Shown one piece after another: positions 8,272 to 16,276 of a stretch of 64,000 nucleotides of DNA. The notes under the pieces were generated by a model that was given only the letters and a program-made list of their open reading frames with translations, was not told the origin of the DNA and made no database searches. Both the position numbers and the translations under genes were made by a program. The stretch's first letter is position 1; the number at the start of each line of letters is the position of its first letter. The stretch is from Thermoflavifilum aggregans (GTDB lineage: Bacteria > Bacteroidota > Bacteroidia > Chitinophagales > Chitinophagaceae): assembly GCF_002797735.1 (NCBI RefSeq), contig NZ_PGFG01000001.1:868001-932000 (forward strand), in the 5' to 3' direction.

Positions 8272-9594
8272 TCAGCGCGTGGGTTTCATCTTATCTTGCA
8301 AAGCCCGCGCGTAAGTCTCCAGGCAACGTTTGCGGGCTTCCTGATGGGAAATAAGCGGAGCCGGATATGCTGATGATCCGTATTCCAGCACCCATTGTTT
8401 GATGAACTGATAATCCGGGTCAAAACGTTGCGCCTGAAGGTCGGGATTAAACAGCCGGAAATAGGGAGCAGCATCACATCCGCAGCCGGCCGACCATTGC
8501 CAGCCTCCGTTATTGGAAGCCAGATCGTAATCCAGCAGTTTTTTAGCAAAATAAGCTTCGCCCCATCGCCAGTCAATTAGCAGGTTTTTCGTCAGATAGC
8601 TTGCTGTTATCATGCGCAGCCGGTTGTGCATGTAACCTGTCGCATTCAACTGCCGCATACCTGCATCTACTATCGGGCAACCCGTGCGCCCTTCGCACCA
8701 GCGCCGGAAAGCTTCTTCATCATTCAGCCACTCTATGCGATCATATTCCGGTTTGAAGCATTGATGAACTACATGCGGAAAATGCCAGAGGATCATCTGA
8801 TAAAACTCCCGCCAGATAAGTTCATTCAGGTATTTTTCATTCCATGCCAGTGCTTTTTTCACCAGTTCACGAATGCTTATGGTACCAAACCGCAGATGTA
8901 CACTCATTTTCGTTGTACCATTTTTGGCTGGATAATCGCGCCAAAGATGATAATGTCTGATGATATTTTCATCCGGTTCCTCAGGCGGAAATGATATTTG
9001 TACAAGCTGAAATCCTATGCTTTCCAAGGGTGGCAAAGGCTGAGCCGGCAGCTGAAATAAATTTCCCAAATATTTTTCAACGGGATAAGATTGTAAATAA
9101 AACGTATTCAGCTTTTGCTTCCATTGTTTGCTGTAAGGTGTATACACGGTATATGGCGTGCCATCGGGTTTGAGGATTTCATCCCGGTCAAAAATCACCT
9201 GATCTTTAAAATCATGAAATGCAATTCCTTTTTCCTGCAAAAAAGCTGCAATCTGTTGGTCACGTTTGCGTGCATAAGGTTCATAATCCCGGTTGGTATA
9301 CACTTCCTGTACATCAAATTGCTGCATGAGTTTCTGAAAAGCACCCAGCGGCGTGTCGTGAAAAGTTAACAAGCTGGATCCTAAGGCTATAAGTTGCTGG
9401 TTGATTTTTTCCAGTTTTGTGTAAATGAATGTCATACGCCTGTCTTGCGGATCATCGAGTTCATCCAGGATGTGTCGGTCGAAGATAAAAATCACGATTA
9501 CCGGTATGCCTTTGCGCAAGGCATGGTAAAGTGCAGCCTGATCATGCAGGCGCAAATCCCGGCGTAGCCAGCATACGTTTACTTTGGATCGCAT
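8272..9594 (-). CDS. phrB: Deoxyribodipyrimidine photolyase / cryptochrome family
   Basis: The protein repairs UV-induced pyrimidine dimers or acts as a photoreceptor. It has an N-terminal antenna domain (VNVCWLRRDLRLHDQAAL) and the C-terminal FAD domain (ELIWREFYQMILWHFP, GCPIVDAGMRQLNATGYMHNRLRMI, DYDLASNNGGWQWSAGCGCDAAPYFRLFNP). This is the class I/bacterial cryptochrome-like layout at about 440 residues. An upstream in-frame ATG at 9630 exists, but the ATG at 9594 matches where homologues begin (MRSKVNVCWLRRDLR) and removes the overlap with pabC. It is the last gene of the bamD directon. Confidence 0.93.
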   Translation of the reverse strand: MRSKVNVCWLRRDLRLHDQAALYHALRKGIPVIVIFIFDRHILDELDDPQDRRMTFIYTKLEKINQQLIALGSSLLTFHDTPLGAFQKLMQQFDVQEVYTNRDYEPYARKRDQQIAAFLQEKGIAFHDFKDQVIFDRDEILKPDGTPYTVYTPYSKQWKQKLNTFYLQSYPVEKYLGNLFQLPAQPLPPLESIGFQLVQISFPPEEPDENIIRHYHLWRDYPAKNGTTKMSVHLRFGTISIRELVKKALAWNEKYLNELIWREFYQMILWHFPHVVHQCFKPEYDRIEWLNDEEAFRRWCEGRTGCPIVDAGMRQLNATGYMHNRLRMITASYLTKNLLIDWRWGEAYFAKKLLDYDLASNNGGWQWSAGCGCDAAPYFRLFNPDLQAQRFDPDYQFIKQWVLEYGSSAYPAPLISHQEARKRCLETYARALQDKMKPTR

Positions 9595-9610
9595 ATACTC
9601 CCATAACAAA

Positions 9611-10453
9611 TTAAAACTCAGCATGTTCATTTTCCTGAGTGCTGAGCCATTCGGCCAGGGCAGCAGCTATGCGTGGCGGGCTGTAGATATGGTCATTGAT
9701 TTTTTGAAAGTATTGAATACCCTGAATGGTGTTTGTACAAAATACTTCATCTGCATTCCATAATTGTTCCAGGTCCATAGGCTGTTCGTGGATTGGCCAT
9801 GGCAAATCAGCACATAGCAATGCTTTGCGGATGATACCATCTACGCATCCTTCAGCAAGAGGTGGTGTGAATATCTGTTGATGATGCACACAAAAGATAT
9901 TGGCAATATGAGTTTCGGCAATTCTTCCTGCGGTGTTTTGCAGGATAGCCTGGTGCCATCCCTGCTGGCGGGCTTCCATTCCGGCAAGGATATAGGGCAG
10001 GCATTGCAGGGATTTTAATGAAGAAAGTGAAGACAAAGGTTTTTCTACTCGTGCGATTCCCCCGATAATGCCTGTTGCAAAGGATGTGTCTGAAGCAATT
10101 GGTTCAGCTTCTATCAAAACATGAAACTGGTTGGATTCAGGCGTATATTTACCTCCATCATCCCGAAAAAAACTAATACGCACGCGTGCAACATCCCGGC
10201 AATGATTGATCTCACAAAGCCGTAACACATCATTTTTCAGGCTTGCAAATTTTGCAGAGGATAAAGCAGGCATCTGCAGCATTTGCAGGCTTTTCTGTAT
10301 GCGTAATTCATGATACTTCCACCACAGGATTTTTCCCTTCACGCATTTGATGGTTTCAAAAAAACCATCGCCATAACGAAATGCTCTGTTCCGGGATGTG
10401 AACAAACAACTATCGGTGGAGAAAATATTTCCGTCGAGCAACAGTTTCGGCAT
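9611..10453 (-). CDS. pabC: Class IV aminotransferase, probable aminodeoxychorismate lyase
   Basis: The 280-residue fold-type IV PLP enzyme shows NRAFRYGDGFFETIK at the start, the probable PLP-binding Lys in SLKSLQCLPYILAG (about residue 148), and AGRIAETHIANIFCV, where Glu lines the cofactor. Class IV members include branched-chain and D-amino-acid aminotransferases; size and the GDGFFETI start favour the PabC type, which releases pyruvate from aminodeoxychorismate to give p-aminobenzoate. A pabB lies about 22 kb away at 32.5 kb, which supports the call. It follows the DUF4296 gene by 3 bp. Confidence 0.8.
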   Translation of the reverse strand: MPKLLLDGNIFSTDSCLFTSRNRAFRYGDGFFETIKCVKGKILWWKYHELRIQKSLQMLQMPALSSAKFASLKNDVLRLCEINHCRDVARVRISFFRDDGGKYTPESNQFHVLIEAEPIASDTSFATGIIGGIARVEKPLSSLSSLKSLQCLPYILAGMEARQQGWHQAILQNTAGRIAETHIANIFCVHHQQIFTPPLAEGCVDGIIRKALLCADLPWPIHEQPMDLEQLWNADEVFCTNTIQGIQYFQKINDHIYSPPRIAAALAEWLSTQENEHAEF

Positions 10454-10456
10454 GGA

Positions 10457-10870
10457 CTATTTTTCAATTGGATGCTGAAAACGTTTTTTTATCAGCATAG
10501 AATCCACCATAACCTGCCTTCTTTTCACATCGGCCAGCAGGCTATCGTACACCATTTTCATAATTACCGGATGCATCACATAATATTCGTAACTTCTCAT
10601 GAACTCTTGATGATTCAGATGATACAACTCCAGGATTTGTTGATAATAGTATTTTAGTTTTTCCTGACGCAGATGCAAGGAATCATAAGGCATATTATCC
10701 ACATAGGCTTGTGCAGCCTGCATATCGAGCAATATATTTTTCATTTCTTCAGGCTGAATGTATGATTTGGGGACCCGTTCATGATGTTTGCACCCTGCAA
10801 TCATGATCAAACATGCAACTGCATAAGTCCAACAGATAATTCTTTGCCGAATGGAATTTTTCATATTCAT
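10457..10870 (-). CDS. DUF4296 lipoprotein
   Basis: The 137-residue protein has a lipoprotein signal (MNMKNSIRQRIICWTYAVACLIMIAGC) with the lipobox IAGC, so it should be membrane-anchored after Cys lipidation. The mature part matches DUF4296: IQPEEMKNILLDMQAAQAYVDN, then LKYYYQQILELYHLNHQEFMRSYEYYVMHP. The family is confined to Bacteroidota and has no known function. It overlaps the porD-like gene by 4 bp (ATGA) and precedes pabC by 3 bp. The second Met at residue 3 is an equally good start. Confidence 0.85.
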   Translation of the reverse strand: MNMKNSIRQRIICWTYAVACLIMIAGCKHHERVPKSYIQPEEMKNILLDMQAAQAYVDNMPYDSLHLRQEKLKYYYQQILELYHLNHQEFMRSYEYYVMHPVIMKMVYDSLLADVKRRQVMVDSMLIKKRFQHPIEK

Positions 10871-11862
10871 TGCAGCTTCTGGGTGTATAAAGAGGTATGT
10901 TCCGGATCAAGCTGGGTAAGGATTTGAAGAGCCCGTTGTTTATCATTCAATGGGGCATCGGAAAACAGATTGGCCAGCTCATCGGCTTTTGCAAGCATAA
11001 ACAACTGAAGAATCATGGTGTTGGGATTTTCCTGATTCATGGTATAAAGTGAAGATAGCGATGTAAGTATGCTCATACGCGCATTCACAGGATCATCGTA
11101 CATCCGGTCGAGCCCCAGCCGATAATATTGATACATGACACTATGAAAAATCTGCAGGCGGTTATTGAGTAGATTATCTACCAGCCAGTATCGGTTACGA
11201 TTGCCTTCAAAAGGTTTCCATCCGCTGATGTAACGACTGTCTTCCGGTGCATTGTTCACGATATACTGTGCTTTTTGGAAATAGGGTACGCCCCCGCGCG
11301 GGGAAAATGAATCGGCATCAAGGCCCAGGATAATGTACACATAATAAGCCAGTACGGCCGTAAGATTGGCCTGAAGCGCATCATTCCCTGAAATGCGGTT
11401 TTCATTGAATTCAAGAGGTTGATTGATGATATACCGGAAACTTACATTCTGATCGAGATAATTGAACACAGGCGATTGATAGTTGGTATTGTAAACAGGA
11501 CGGGATGATTGAACGGTCAGCTGAACAGAAAAAATATTATCACCGGCATATTGTGTGAAATTGAAAACAAAATTGCATTGGATTCGTTCATAAGGAAGGT
11601 AATTATCACTTGTCCATTTGCGATCATTTAGGAAGCTTGTTACATCAGCTTGGAAACGCTGAAAAGTAGCATCGTCCACGCCTTTGATGCGGTCGTGGAT
11701 AACGCGCACTTGAGCTTGTAATTCCTGTGCTTTTAAAGAATGAAATGCAATAACGGGAAACAAAATGCCAAACAGGAAGCAAAGGGGTATCCGGCAGAAG
11801 AGCTTCTTATGCCGGATGCATGATGCTGAGCAGAGCCTGTATGATATCGTGGGCGACACCAT
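10867..11862 (-). CDS. DUF4835 family protein, PorD-like
   Basis: The 331-residue protein has a signal peptide (residues about 20-45, ending SLKAQ) followed by ELQAQVRVIHDRIKGVDDATFQRFQADVTSFLNDRKWT, the hallmark of DUF4835, then WLVDNLLNNRLQIFHSVMYQYYRLGLDRM. The family includes PorD, reported to be needed for type IX secretion in Porphyromonas. With sprA in the same window this supports a working type IX system, though the direct role here is inferred. The first Met lies 56 bp inside coaBC and gives an unusually long n-region; a non-ATG start closer to the signal peptide is possible. Confidence 0.82.
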   Translation of the reverse strand: MVSPTISYRLCSASCIRHKKLFCRIPLCFLFGILFPVIAFHSLKAQELQAQVRVIHDRIKGVDDATFQRFQADVTSFLNDRKWTSDNYLPYERIQCNFVFNFTQYAGDNIFSVQLTVQSSRPVYNTNYQSPVFNYLDQNVSFRYIINQPLEFNENRISGNDALQANLTAVLAYYVYIILGLDADSFSPRGGVPYFQKAQYIVNNAPEDSRYISGWKPFEGNRNRYWLVDNLLNNRLQIFHSVMYQYYRLGLDRMYDDPVNARMSILTSLSSLYTMNQENPNTMILQLFMLAKADELANLFSDAPLNDKQRALQILTQLDPEHTSLYTQKLQ

Positions 11863-13012
11863 GCTTATGTTTTAACGGGAAATGCATTTCATGACCAAAG
11901 CGATCAAAAATACTGATTTTATTGGTGTCACCGCTAAAGCCGGCACCGGCTTCGTCCAGGCTGTTCAGCACGATCATGTCAAGGTTCTTTTGTTGCATTT
12001 TTTCCCGGGCCAGCGATGCATCATGCCGGCTTTCCAGCGCAAAGCCTACCAGCCACTGATGTGGCTGTTTGCGTTTTCCCAGTTCTGCCAGGATATCCGT
12101 GGTTTTTTCCAGTTGCAGCTCCAGATGAGGATCCTGTTTTTTTATTTTTTGCGAAGCAATTTGTTGGGGACGATAATCAGCCACAGCGGCAGCCATTACG
12201 GTGATATCCGTCTCCGGGAAAATGGCTTCACACGCTTGCTGAAGCTGTGCTGCGGTTTCGATACGGGTAAGCCGGATACGGGGATGCTGTGGCGGTGGTA
12301 CAGGTGTGGGGCCTGCAATCAGATGTACTTCGGCTCCCATCCAGGCAAAAACCTTTGCCAGAGCAAATCCCATTTTACCGGAAGAATGATTGCTGATGTA
12401 ACGTACCGGATCGATGGGTTCACGTGTAGGGCCTGCCGTGACCAGTACTTTTTTGTTTTTCAGTAGTTGGGTGGGTTTTATCCATCGTTCCAGCATGGAT
12501 TGAACGATTTGCGGGGGTTCTAACATACGTCCCCAGCCCTGCAGGCCGCTGGCCAGATCGCCATGAGCTACTTCCAGCACATCCACCCCGAAACTTTGCA
12601 ATTTGTTTAGCGCATCGCGGATAGCCGGATGCCACCACATATCTTCATCCATGGCGGGCGCTGCCATTACCGGACAAGTAGCGGATAAATAAGTGGCCAG
12701 CAGCAGATTATCGCATAAGCCGATAGCCATTTTGGCGAGGGTATGAGCTGTTGCCGGCGCAATCAGCAGCAGATCAGCCTCACGTCCCAACATCACATGG
12801 TTATGCCATTCATCTTCTGATGCAAGTTCCGCATATACCGGATGATGGGAAAGAGTAGATAAAGTAAGAGGAGTGATAAACTGCCGGGCTTCGGGCGTCA
12901 TTACCACCTTCACACCTGCACCTTCCTTAACCAGCAATCGCACCAGCTCGGCAGCTTTATAAGCTGCAATGCTGCCGGTTACGCCGAGTACGATGGTATG
13001 ACCCTCCAGCAT
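11807..13012 (-). CDS. coaBC: Bifunctional phosphopantothenoylcysteine decarboxylase / synthase
   Basis: CoaBC makes 4'-phosphopantetheine on the way to coenzyme A. The CoaC half (about 1-180) has VTGSIAAYKA, the catalytic His72 in NHVML, APATAHTLAKMA for FMN binding and PAMDEDMW. The CoaB half has VTAGPTREPIDPVRYISNHSSGKMG (about 190-215) and DITVMAAAVADYRPQQ. At the position of the E. coli CoaC active-site Cys158 (ACG) this protein has LASG, that is Ser155. The gene is 20 bp after rpoZ and its last 56 bp overlap the porD-like gene. Confidence 0.95.
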   Translation of the reverse strand: MLEGHTIVLGVTGSIAAYKAAELVRLLVKEGAGVKVVMTPEARQFITPLTLSTLSHHPVYAELASEDEWHNHVMLGREADLLLIAPATAHTLAKMAIGLCDNLLLATYLSATCPVMAAPAMDEDMWWHPAIRDALNKLQSFGVDVLEVAHGDLASGLQGWGRMLEPPQIVQSMLERWIKPTQLLKNKKVLVTAGPTREPIDPVRYISNHSSGKMGFALAKVFAWMGAEVHLIAGPTPVPPPQHPRIRLTRIETAAQLQQACEAIFPETDITVMAAAVADYRPQQIASQKIKKQDPHLELQLEKTTDILAELGKRKQPHQWLVGFALESRHDASLAREKMQQKNLDMIVLNSLDEAGAGFSGDTNKISIFDRFGHEMHFPLKHKHGVAHDIIQALLSIMHPA

Positions 13013-13032
13013 GAAGATAAAACATCAACCCA

Positions 13033-13377
13033 TTAACTGAATAAATCCTGATCTTCTTCTTTCCGATAATAAATCTTGTCTTCCAGAAATTCCTGCGTAG
13101 CCTGAAGAGCCGGATTGGGCAGCCTTTCGTAGTATCTGGAAATCTCAATCTGTTCCTTGTTTTCATGCACTTCTTCCAGGCTGTCGCTGTGACTTGCAAA
13201 TTCTTCCAGCTTGGCATGCAGCTCTTCCTTCAGGGCCACATTAATCTGATTGGCCCTTTTGGCAATAATGGCAATGGATTCATAGATATTGCCGGTTTTT
13301 TCTTTGATCTGGTTCACATTCCTGGTTTCAATGGAAGGGCTGATGTGGTGAACCAGGCTTTTTTTACTCTTACTCAT
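13033..13377 (-). CDS. rpoZ: RNA polymerase omega subunit
   Basis: The 114-residue protein has the omega-type core: an early TRNVNQIKEKTGNIYESIAIIAKRANQI stretch (residues about 18-46), matching the family's short helix and the RARQI/KRANQI motif that contacts the beta-prime tail, followed by an acidic C-terminal extension. Omega promotes core assembly and in some bacteria binds ppGpp. The gene sits between bamD (8-bp overlap) and coaBC (20-bp gap), the order usual in Bacteroidota. Confidence 0.85.
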   Translation of the reverse strand: MSKSKKSLVHHISPSIETRNVNQIKEKTGNIYESIAIIAKRANQINVALKEELHAKLEEFASHSDSLEEVHENKEQIEISRYYERLPNPALQATQEFLEDKIYYRKEEDQDLFS

Positions 13378-14185
13378 GGGAAAGTGATTTTAAGTTTTGT
13401 TGAGCTAAATGATAATAGGTTGCAGCTTCCCTGGCATATTTGCTATTAGCGTAATATTGCATGAAATCCAGGTAGTCTGTTATCACCTGGTTAAAGCGTT
13501 CTTCCTGTTTGGATGGTACACTGTTCAAGGCGTACATGTATTCAGATTTGATCACCAGATATTTATATTCATCACTTCTGGGTGAAGTGGGGTAATCGAG
13601 CAGCACATTGTTGAAGGTAATAGCGGCTGCCTGGTAATACCCTAAGTTGTAGTATAGCATGGCAGCACGATATTCTTTTTCTTCCAGTTTTGCCCTGCAG
13701 GCATCAATGATTTTATTTGCTTCTTCCACCTTGTCAGATTCGGGATAGGTATCAATAAACTGCTGCATTTGTCCAATAGCTTTTTCGGTATTGCTTTGGT
13801 CAAGCTCCACCTGGGGAGACAGCTTGTAAAAACAGTAAGCTTGCATGAAAGCCATTTCGGCAGCATGTGGGCTATTGGGAAAATAATCCACAAAATTTTT
13901 GAAATGGAAAGCTGCCTGTATGTAATCTTTCATGTAGTAGGTGGAATAGGCATAACGGTAATAAAGATTCTCGAACTGGGTGGTGCCTTTGTAAACCGTT
14001 AACAAGGATTCATACAGATCATGGGCCTGGGTATATTTTTTCCGGGCATACAATTCATTGGCATAAGCCAGCTTTTTCTGATAGTCCCCGCTTTTTTCAA
14101 TTTTAGCCAGGGGGGAACAACCGGCTATCAGCGTAGCCGCCATCAGCATGCTTATAGCTGTTCGTATGATCATGCGATGCTTCAT
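13370..14185 (-). CDS. bamD: Outer-membrane protein assembly lipoprotein BamD
   Basis: BamD is the essential lipoprotein of the BAM complex. After a lipoprotein signal (LMAATLIAGCS) the protein carries tetratricopeptide repeats: DYQKKLAYANELYARKKYTQAHDLYESLL, NLYYRYAYSTYYMKDYIQAAFHFKNFVDYFPNSPHAAEMAF and similar, with YPTSPRSDEY near the end. An in-frame ATG at 14215 lies upstream of a TATATTTG promoter element (14194-14201), so a start at 14185 (MKHRMIIRT) or 14173 (MIIRT) is preferred. It overlaps rpoZ by 8 bp and heads the seven-gene directon. Confidence 0.9.
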   Translation of the reverse strand: MKHRMIIRTAISMLMAATLIAGCSPLAKIEKSGDYQKKLAYANELYARKKYTQAHDLYESLLTVYKGTTQFENLYYRYAYSTYYMKDYIQAAFHFKNFVDYFPNSPHAAEMAFMQAYCFYKLSPQVELDQSNTEKAIGQMQQFIDTYPESDKVEEANKIIDACRAKLEEKEYRAAMLYYNLGYYQAAAITFNNVLLDYPTSPRSDEYKYLVIKSEYMYALNSVPSKQEERFNQVITDYLDFMQYYANSKYAREAATYYHLAQQNLKSLSHE

Positions 14186-14193
14186 GAAGCCTG

Positions 14194-14201
14194 CAAATAT
14201 A
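14194..14201 (-). promoter_or_regulatory. Candidate -7 element for bamD
   Basis: The minus strand reads TATATTTG, a full TAnnTTTG match. Transcription would start near 14188, giving an almost leaderless mRNA for a start at 14185 or about 15 nt for a start at 14173. The -33 box is not clear. Confidence 0.4.
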
Positions 14202-14421
14202 CAGATTCCCAGCAATCCCTGCGGAACCCAACCATTGAATCCACAGTTGTAGCGAAAAACCTTGGTTTTACTGTATTTTTACATTTATTCACCTTTCATG
14301 CACATCAATTCACAGCTTATGCACGGGCTATTCAGGATGTTTTTTTCTGAAATTTATCAAAGCCTTTCCAGATAAGGATTTCCCGAGATAAAACATTGTG
14401 GAAAAATTCATTGAACAAATT

Positions 14422-14454
14422 TTTGGAAAAAAAGTGGGAAAAAGTGTTATTTTG
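14422..14454 (+). promoter_or_regulatory. Candidate mraZ promoter
   Basis: TTTG (14422-14425), a 21-bp spacer and TTATTTTG (14447-14454; one mismatch to TAnnTTTG) form a Bacteroidota promoter 22 bp before the TTG start of mraZ. It would drive the whole division/cell-wall cluster. Confidence 0.45.
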
Positions 14455-14463
14455 TGGGTAAAA
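14434..14463 (+). promoter_or_regulatory. MraZ-box-like operator, three 10-bp repeats
   Basis: Three 10-mers follow without gaps: GTGGGAAAAA (14434), GTGTTATTTT (14444) and GTGGGTAAAA (14454). The first and third contain TGGGN with an A-rich spacer; the middle one is degenerate. E. coli MraZ is known to bind TGGGN direct repeats separated by 5 nt in front of its own operon, the same 10-bp period. The array starts inside the -33/-7 spacer and covers the -7 box, so bound MraZ should exclude polymerase. That it works this way here is inference from position. Confidence 0.6.
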
Positions 14464-14476
14464 TTTAAAATCCGCA

Positions 14477-14932
14477 TTGACAGGCTTTTTGGGAGAATAT
14501 GAGGCTACGCTCGACGCAAAGGGGCGTTTTCTACTGCCTACCGGTTTCCGCAAGCAACTGGGGGAGGCTGATAGCCACCAGTTTGTGCTGAACCGGGGTT
14601 TTGAAAAATGCCTGTCGCTATACCCTATGTCGGAATGGATGCCGCTGTTTGAGCAGATTAAGAAGCTGAATGATTTTGATCCACAAGTGCGGGCTTTTAA
14701 GCGTTATTTTTTAGCGGGAGCCACGTTGGTAGAGCTCGACAGTGCTTCGCGGATTTTATTGCCCAAACACCTGATGGAATATGCGGGTTTGTCGCGGGAT
14801 ATTGTCCTGGCAGCCAATACCAACAAAATTGAGATCTGGGATAAACAAAAATATCAGGCGCTCTTTGATAATTTCTCAGCCGAAGCGTTTAGCCAACTGG
14901 CCAGCAAGGTGATGGGAGGAAATCTGCCATGA
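14477..14932 (+). CDS. mraZ: Transcriptional regulator MraZ
   Basis: The 151-residue protein has two AbrB-like domains: FLGEYEATLDAKGRFLLPTGFRKQL at the N-terminus and VELDSASRILLPKHLMEYAGL in the middle, each with the DxxxR signature (DAKGR, DSASR). MraZ forms ring oligomers and represses its own dcw operon in E. coli. The start is TTG at 14477 (no ATG is available close to the conserved FLGEYE), which may keep expression low. It overlaps rsmH by 4 bp (ATGA). Three MraZ-box-like repeats lie directly upstream. Confidence 0.93.
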   Translation: MTGFLGEYEATLDAKGRFLLPTGFRKQLGEADSHQFVLNRGFEKCLSLYPMSEWMPLFEQIKKLNDFDPQVRAFKRYFLAGATLVELDSASRILLPKHLMEYAGLSRDIVLAANTNKIEIWDKQKYQALFDNFSAEAFSQLASKVMGGNLP

Positions 14933-15846
14933 ACACCGAAAAAGGTCATCACGAGCCGGTGATGGTAGAGGAAGTACTGGAAGGATTGAATATCCGGGAA
15001 AATGGTGTTTACGTGGATGCAACTTATGGAGGCGGGGGCCATACCCGCGCCATTTTAAGCAAACTGGGAAATGGCGGAAGGGTGATTGCTTTTGATCAGG
15101 ATGAATCCGTTCGCGAGCATGTGTTGCAGGACCAGCGGCTTGTATTCGTGCCGGAAAGTTTTATCTACCTCAAGCAGTTTTTGCGATACTATCACGCTGT
15201 TCCGGTTGACGGCATTCTGGCTGATCTGGGCGTATCGTCGTTTCAGCTTGATACACCGGAACGGGGATTTTCTCTGCGGTACGATGCACCTCTGGATATG
15301 CGCATGGACAGGCGCAGGGAACAGACGGCGGCTGATTTGCTGCAGGAGGTTTCAGAAGCCGAACTGCATTGCATCTTGGAGATGTATGGCGAAGTAAGAA
15401 ATGCACGTACGGTAGCCCGCGTCATTGTGCAGGCAAGAGGCCGGAAGCCTATTCAGACCACAGGAGAACTAGTGCAACTGCTTGAGCCGTTGGTGCGGGG
15501 AAACAGGCATCAATATCTGGCAAGGGTGTTTCAGGCGCTGCGTATAGCTGTGAATGATGAGCTCCACGCGCTTGAAAGCTTCCTGCAACAGGCTGCAGAA
15601 GTGCTTCGGCCGGGCGGAAGGCTGGTAGTCATCAGTTTTCATTCTCTGGAAGACCGCATCGTGAAGCAGTTTATGAAAGGGGAATTAACCAGACAAGCAC
15701 AAGCATCTGTGTTGACTGAACGGCAAACGATGTTTCGCCTAATTACCCGAAAGCCCCTGCAACCCACACCGGCTGAGGTGGAACGCAATCCCAGATCATC
15801 GAGTGCCCGATTGCGCGTGGCAGAAAAATTACCCCTACCATCCTGA
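14929..15846 (+). CDS. rsmH: 16S rRNA m4C1402 methyltransferase
   Basis: RsmH (MraW) N4-methylates C1402 in the 30S P site. The 305-residue protein begins HEPVMVEEVLEGLNI, then has the SAM-binding YVDATYGGGGHTRAIL and FDQDESV, GILADLGVSSFQLD (the LGVSS motif), and the C-terminal VVISFHSLEDRIVKQFM and ARLRVAEK. Length is normal. It overlaps mraZ by 4 bp, so the two are translationally coupled, as is usual in dcw clusters. Confidence 0.96.
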   Translation: MNTEKGHHEPVMVEEVLEGLNIRENGVYVDATYGGGGHTRAILSKLGNGGRVIAFDQDESVREHVLQDQRLVFVPESFIYLKQFLRYYHAVPVDGILADLGVSSFQLDTPERGFSLRYDAPLDMRMDRRREQTAADLLQEVSEAELHCILEMYGEVRNARTVARVIVQARGRKPIQTTGELVQLLEPLVRGNRHQYLARVFQALRIAVNDELHALESFLQQAAEVLRPGGRLVVISFHSLEDRIVKQFMKGELTRQAQASVLTERQTMFRLITRKPLQPTPAEVERNPRSSSARLRVAEKLPLPS

Positions 15847-15898
15847 ATGACGAACCCATGGGCTTGAACATAAATCATTTTTCATAAATGTTTTCCTG

Positions 15899-16273
15899 AT
15901 GGCAAACAGGCAACAGCAATCACAATCTGTCACAGACATGGCTAGCTCCGGTAATCAACCGAAAAGAAATGTGCTGGCTTACCGGCGAATATTGTTTCGG
16001 CACGAATGGATTATCCGGCATCTGCCTTATGTGTTTTACCTGTCGTGCCTGGCATTGATATATATCGCCAACGGCCATCAGGCAGAAAAGAAAATCAGAA
16101 CCCTGAACCAATTGCAAAAGGAAGTGAAAGCCCTGCACTGGAAATACCTGGAAGCCAAAAGCGATGTGATGTTTCAAAGCAAATACAGCGAGGTGGCTCG
16201 CCAAGTAGCTCCCTGGGGCTGGAGTGCATCATCACAACCTCCTTTTGTGTTGGTGGTGGATACAACAAACTGA
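15899..16273 (+). CDS. ftsL: FtsL-like division protein
   Basis: The 124-residue protein has a cytoplasmic N-terminal tail of about 45 residues, one membrane helix (LPYVFYLSCLALIYIA, about 48-63) and a short extracytoplasmic coiled coil (HQAEKKIRTLNQLQKEVKALHWKYLEAKSDVM). Position between rsmH and ftsI and this bitopic layout identify it as FtsL, which with FtsB-type partners activates FtsWI. Sequence conservation in this family is low, so the call rests mainly on context. The 52-bp gap after rsmH is the largest inside the cluster. Confidence 0.8.
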   Translation: MANRQQQSQSVTDMASSGNQPKRNVLAYRRILFRHEWIIRHLPYVFYLSCLALIYIANGHQAEKKIRTLNQLQKEVKALHWKYLEAKSDVMFQSKYSEVARQVAPWGWSASSQPPFVLVVDTTN

Positions 16274-16276
16274 AAC

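Noticed and set aside
14215-14216. bamD start at 14215
   Set aside because: That codon would lie upstream of the TATATTTG promoter element and adds about ten residues before an otherwise normal lipoprotein signal; 14185 or 14173 is preferred.
14250-14470. AT-rich stretch before mraZ as a replication origin
   Set aside because: No DnaA-box cluster or dnaA/dnaN-type neighbours; promoter and MraZ boxes explain it better.
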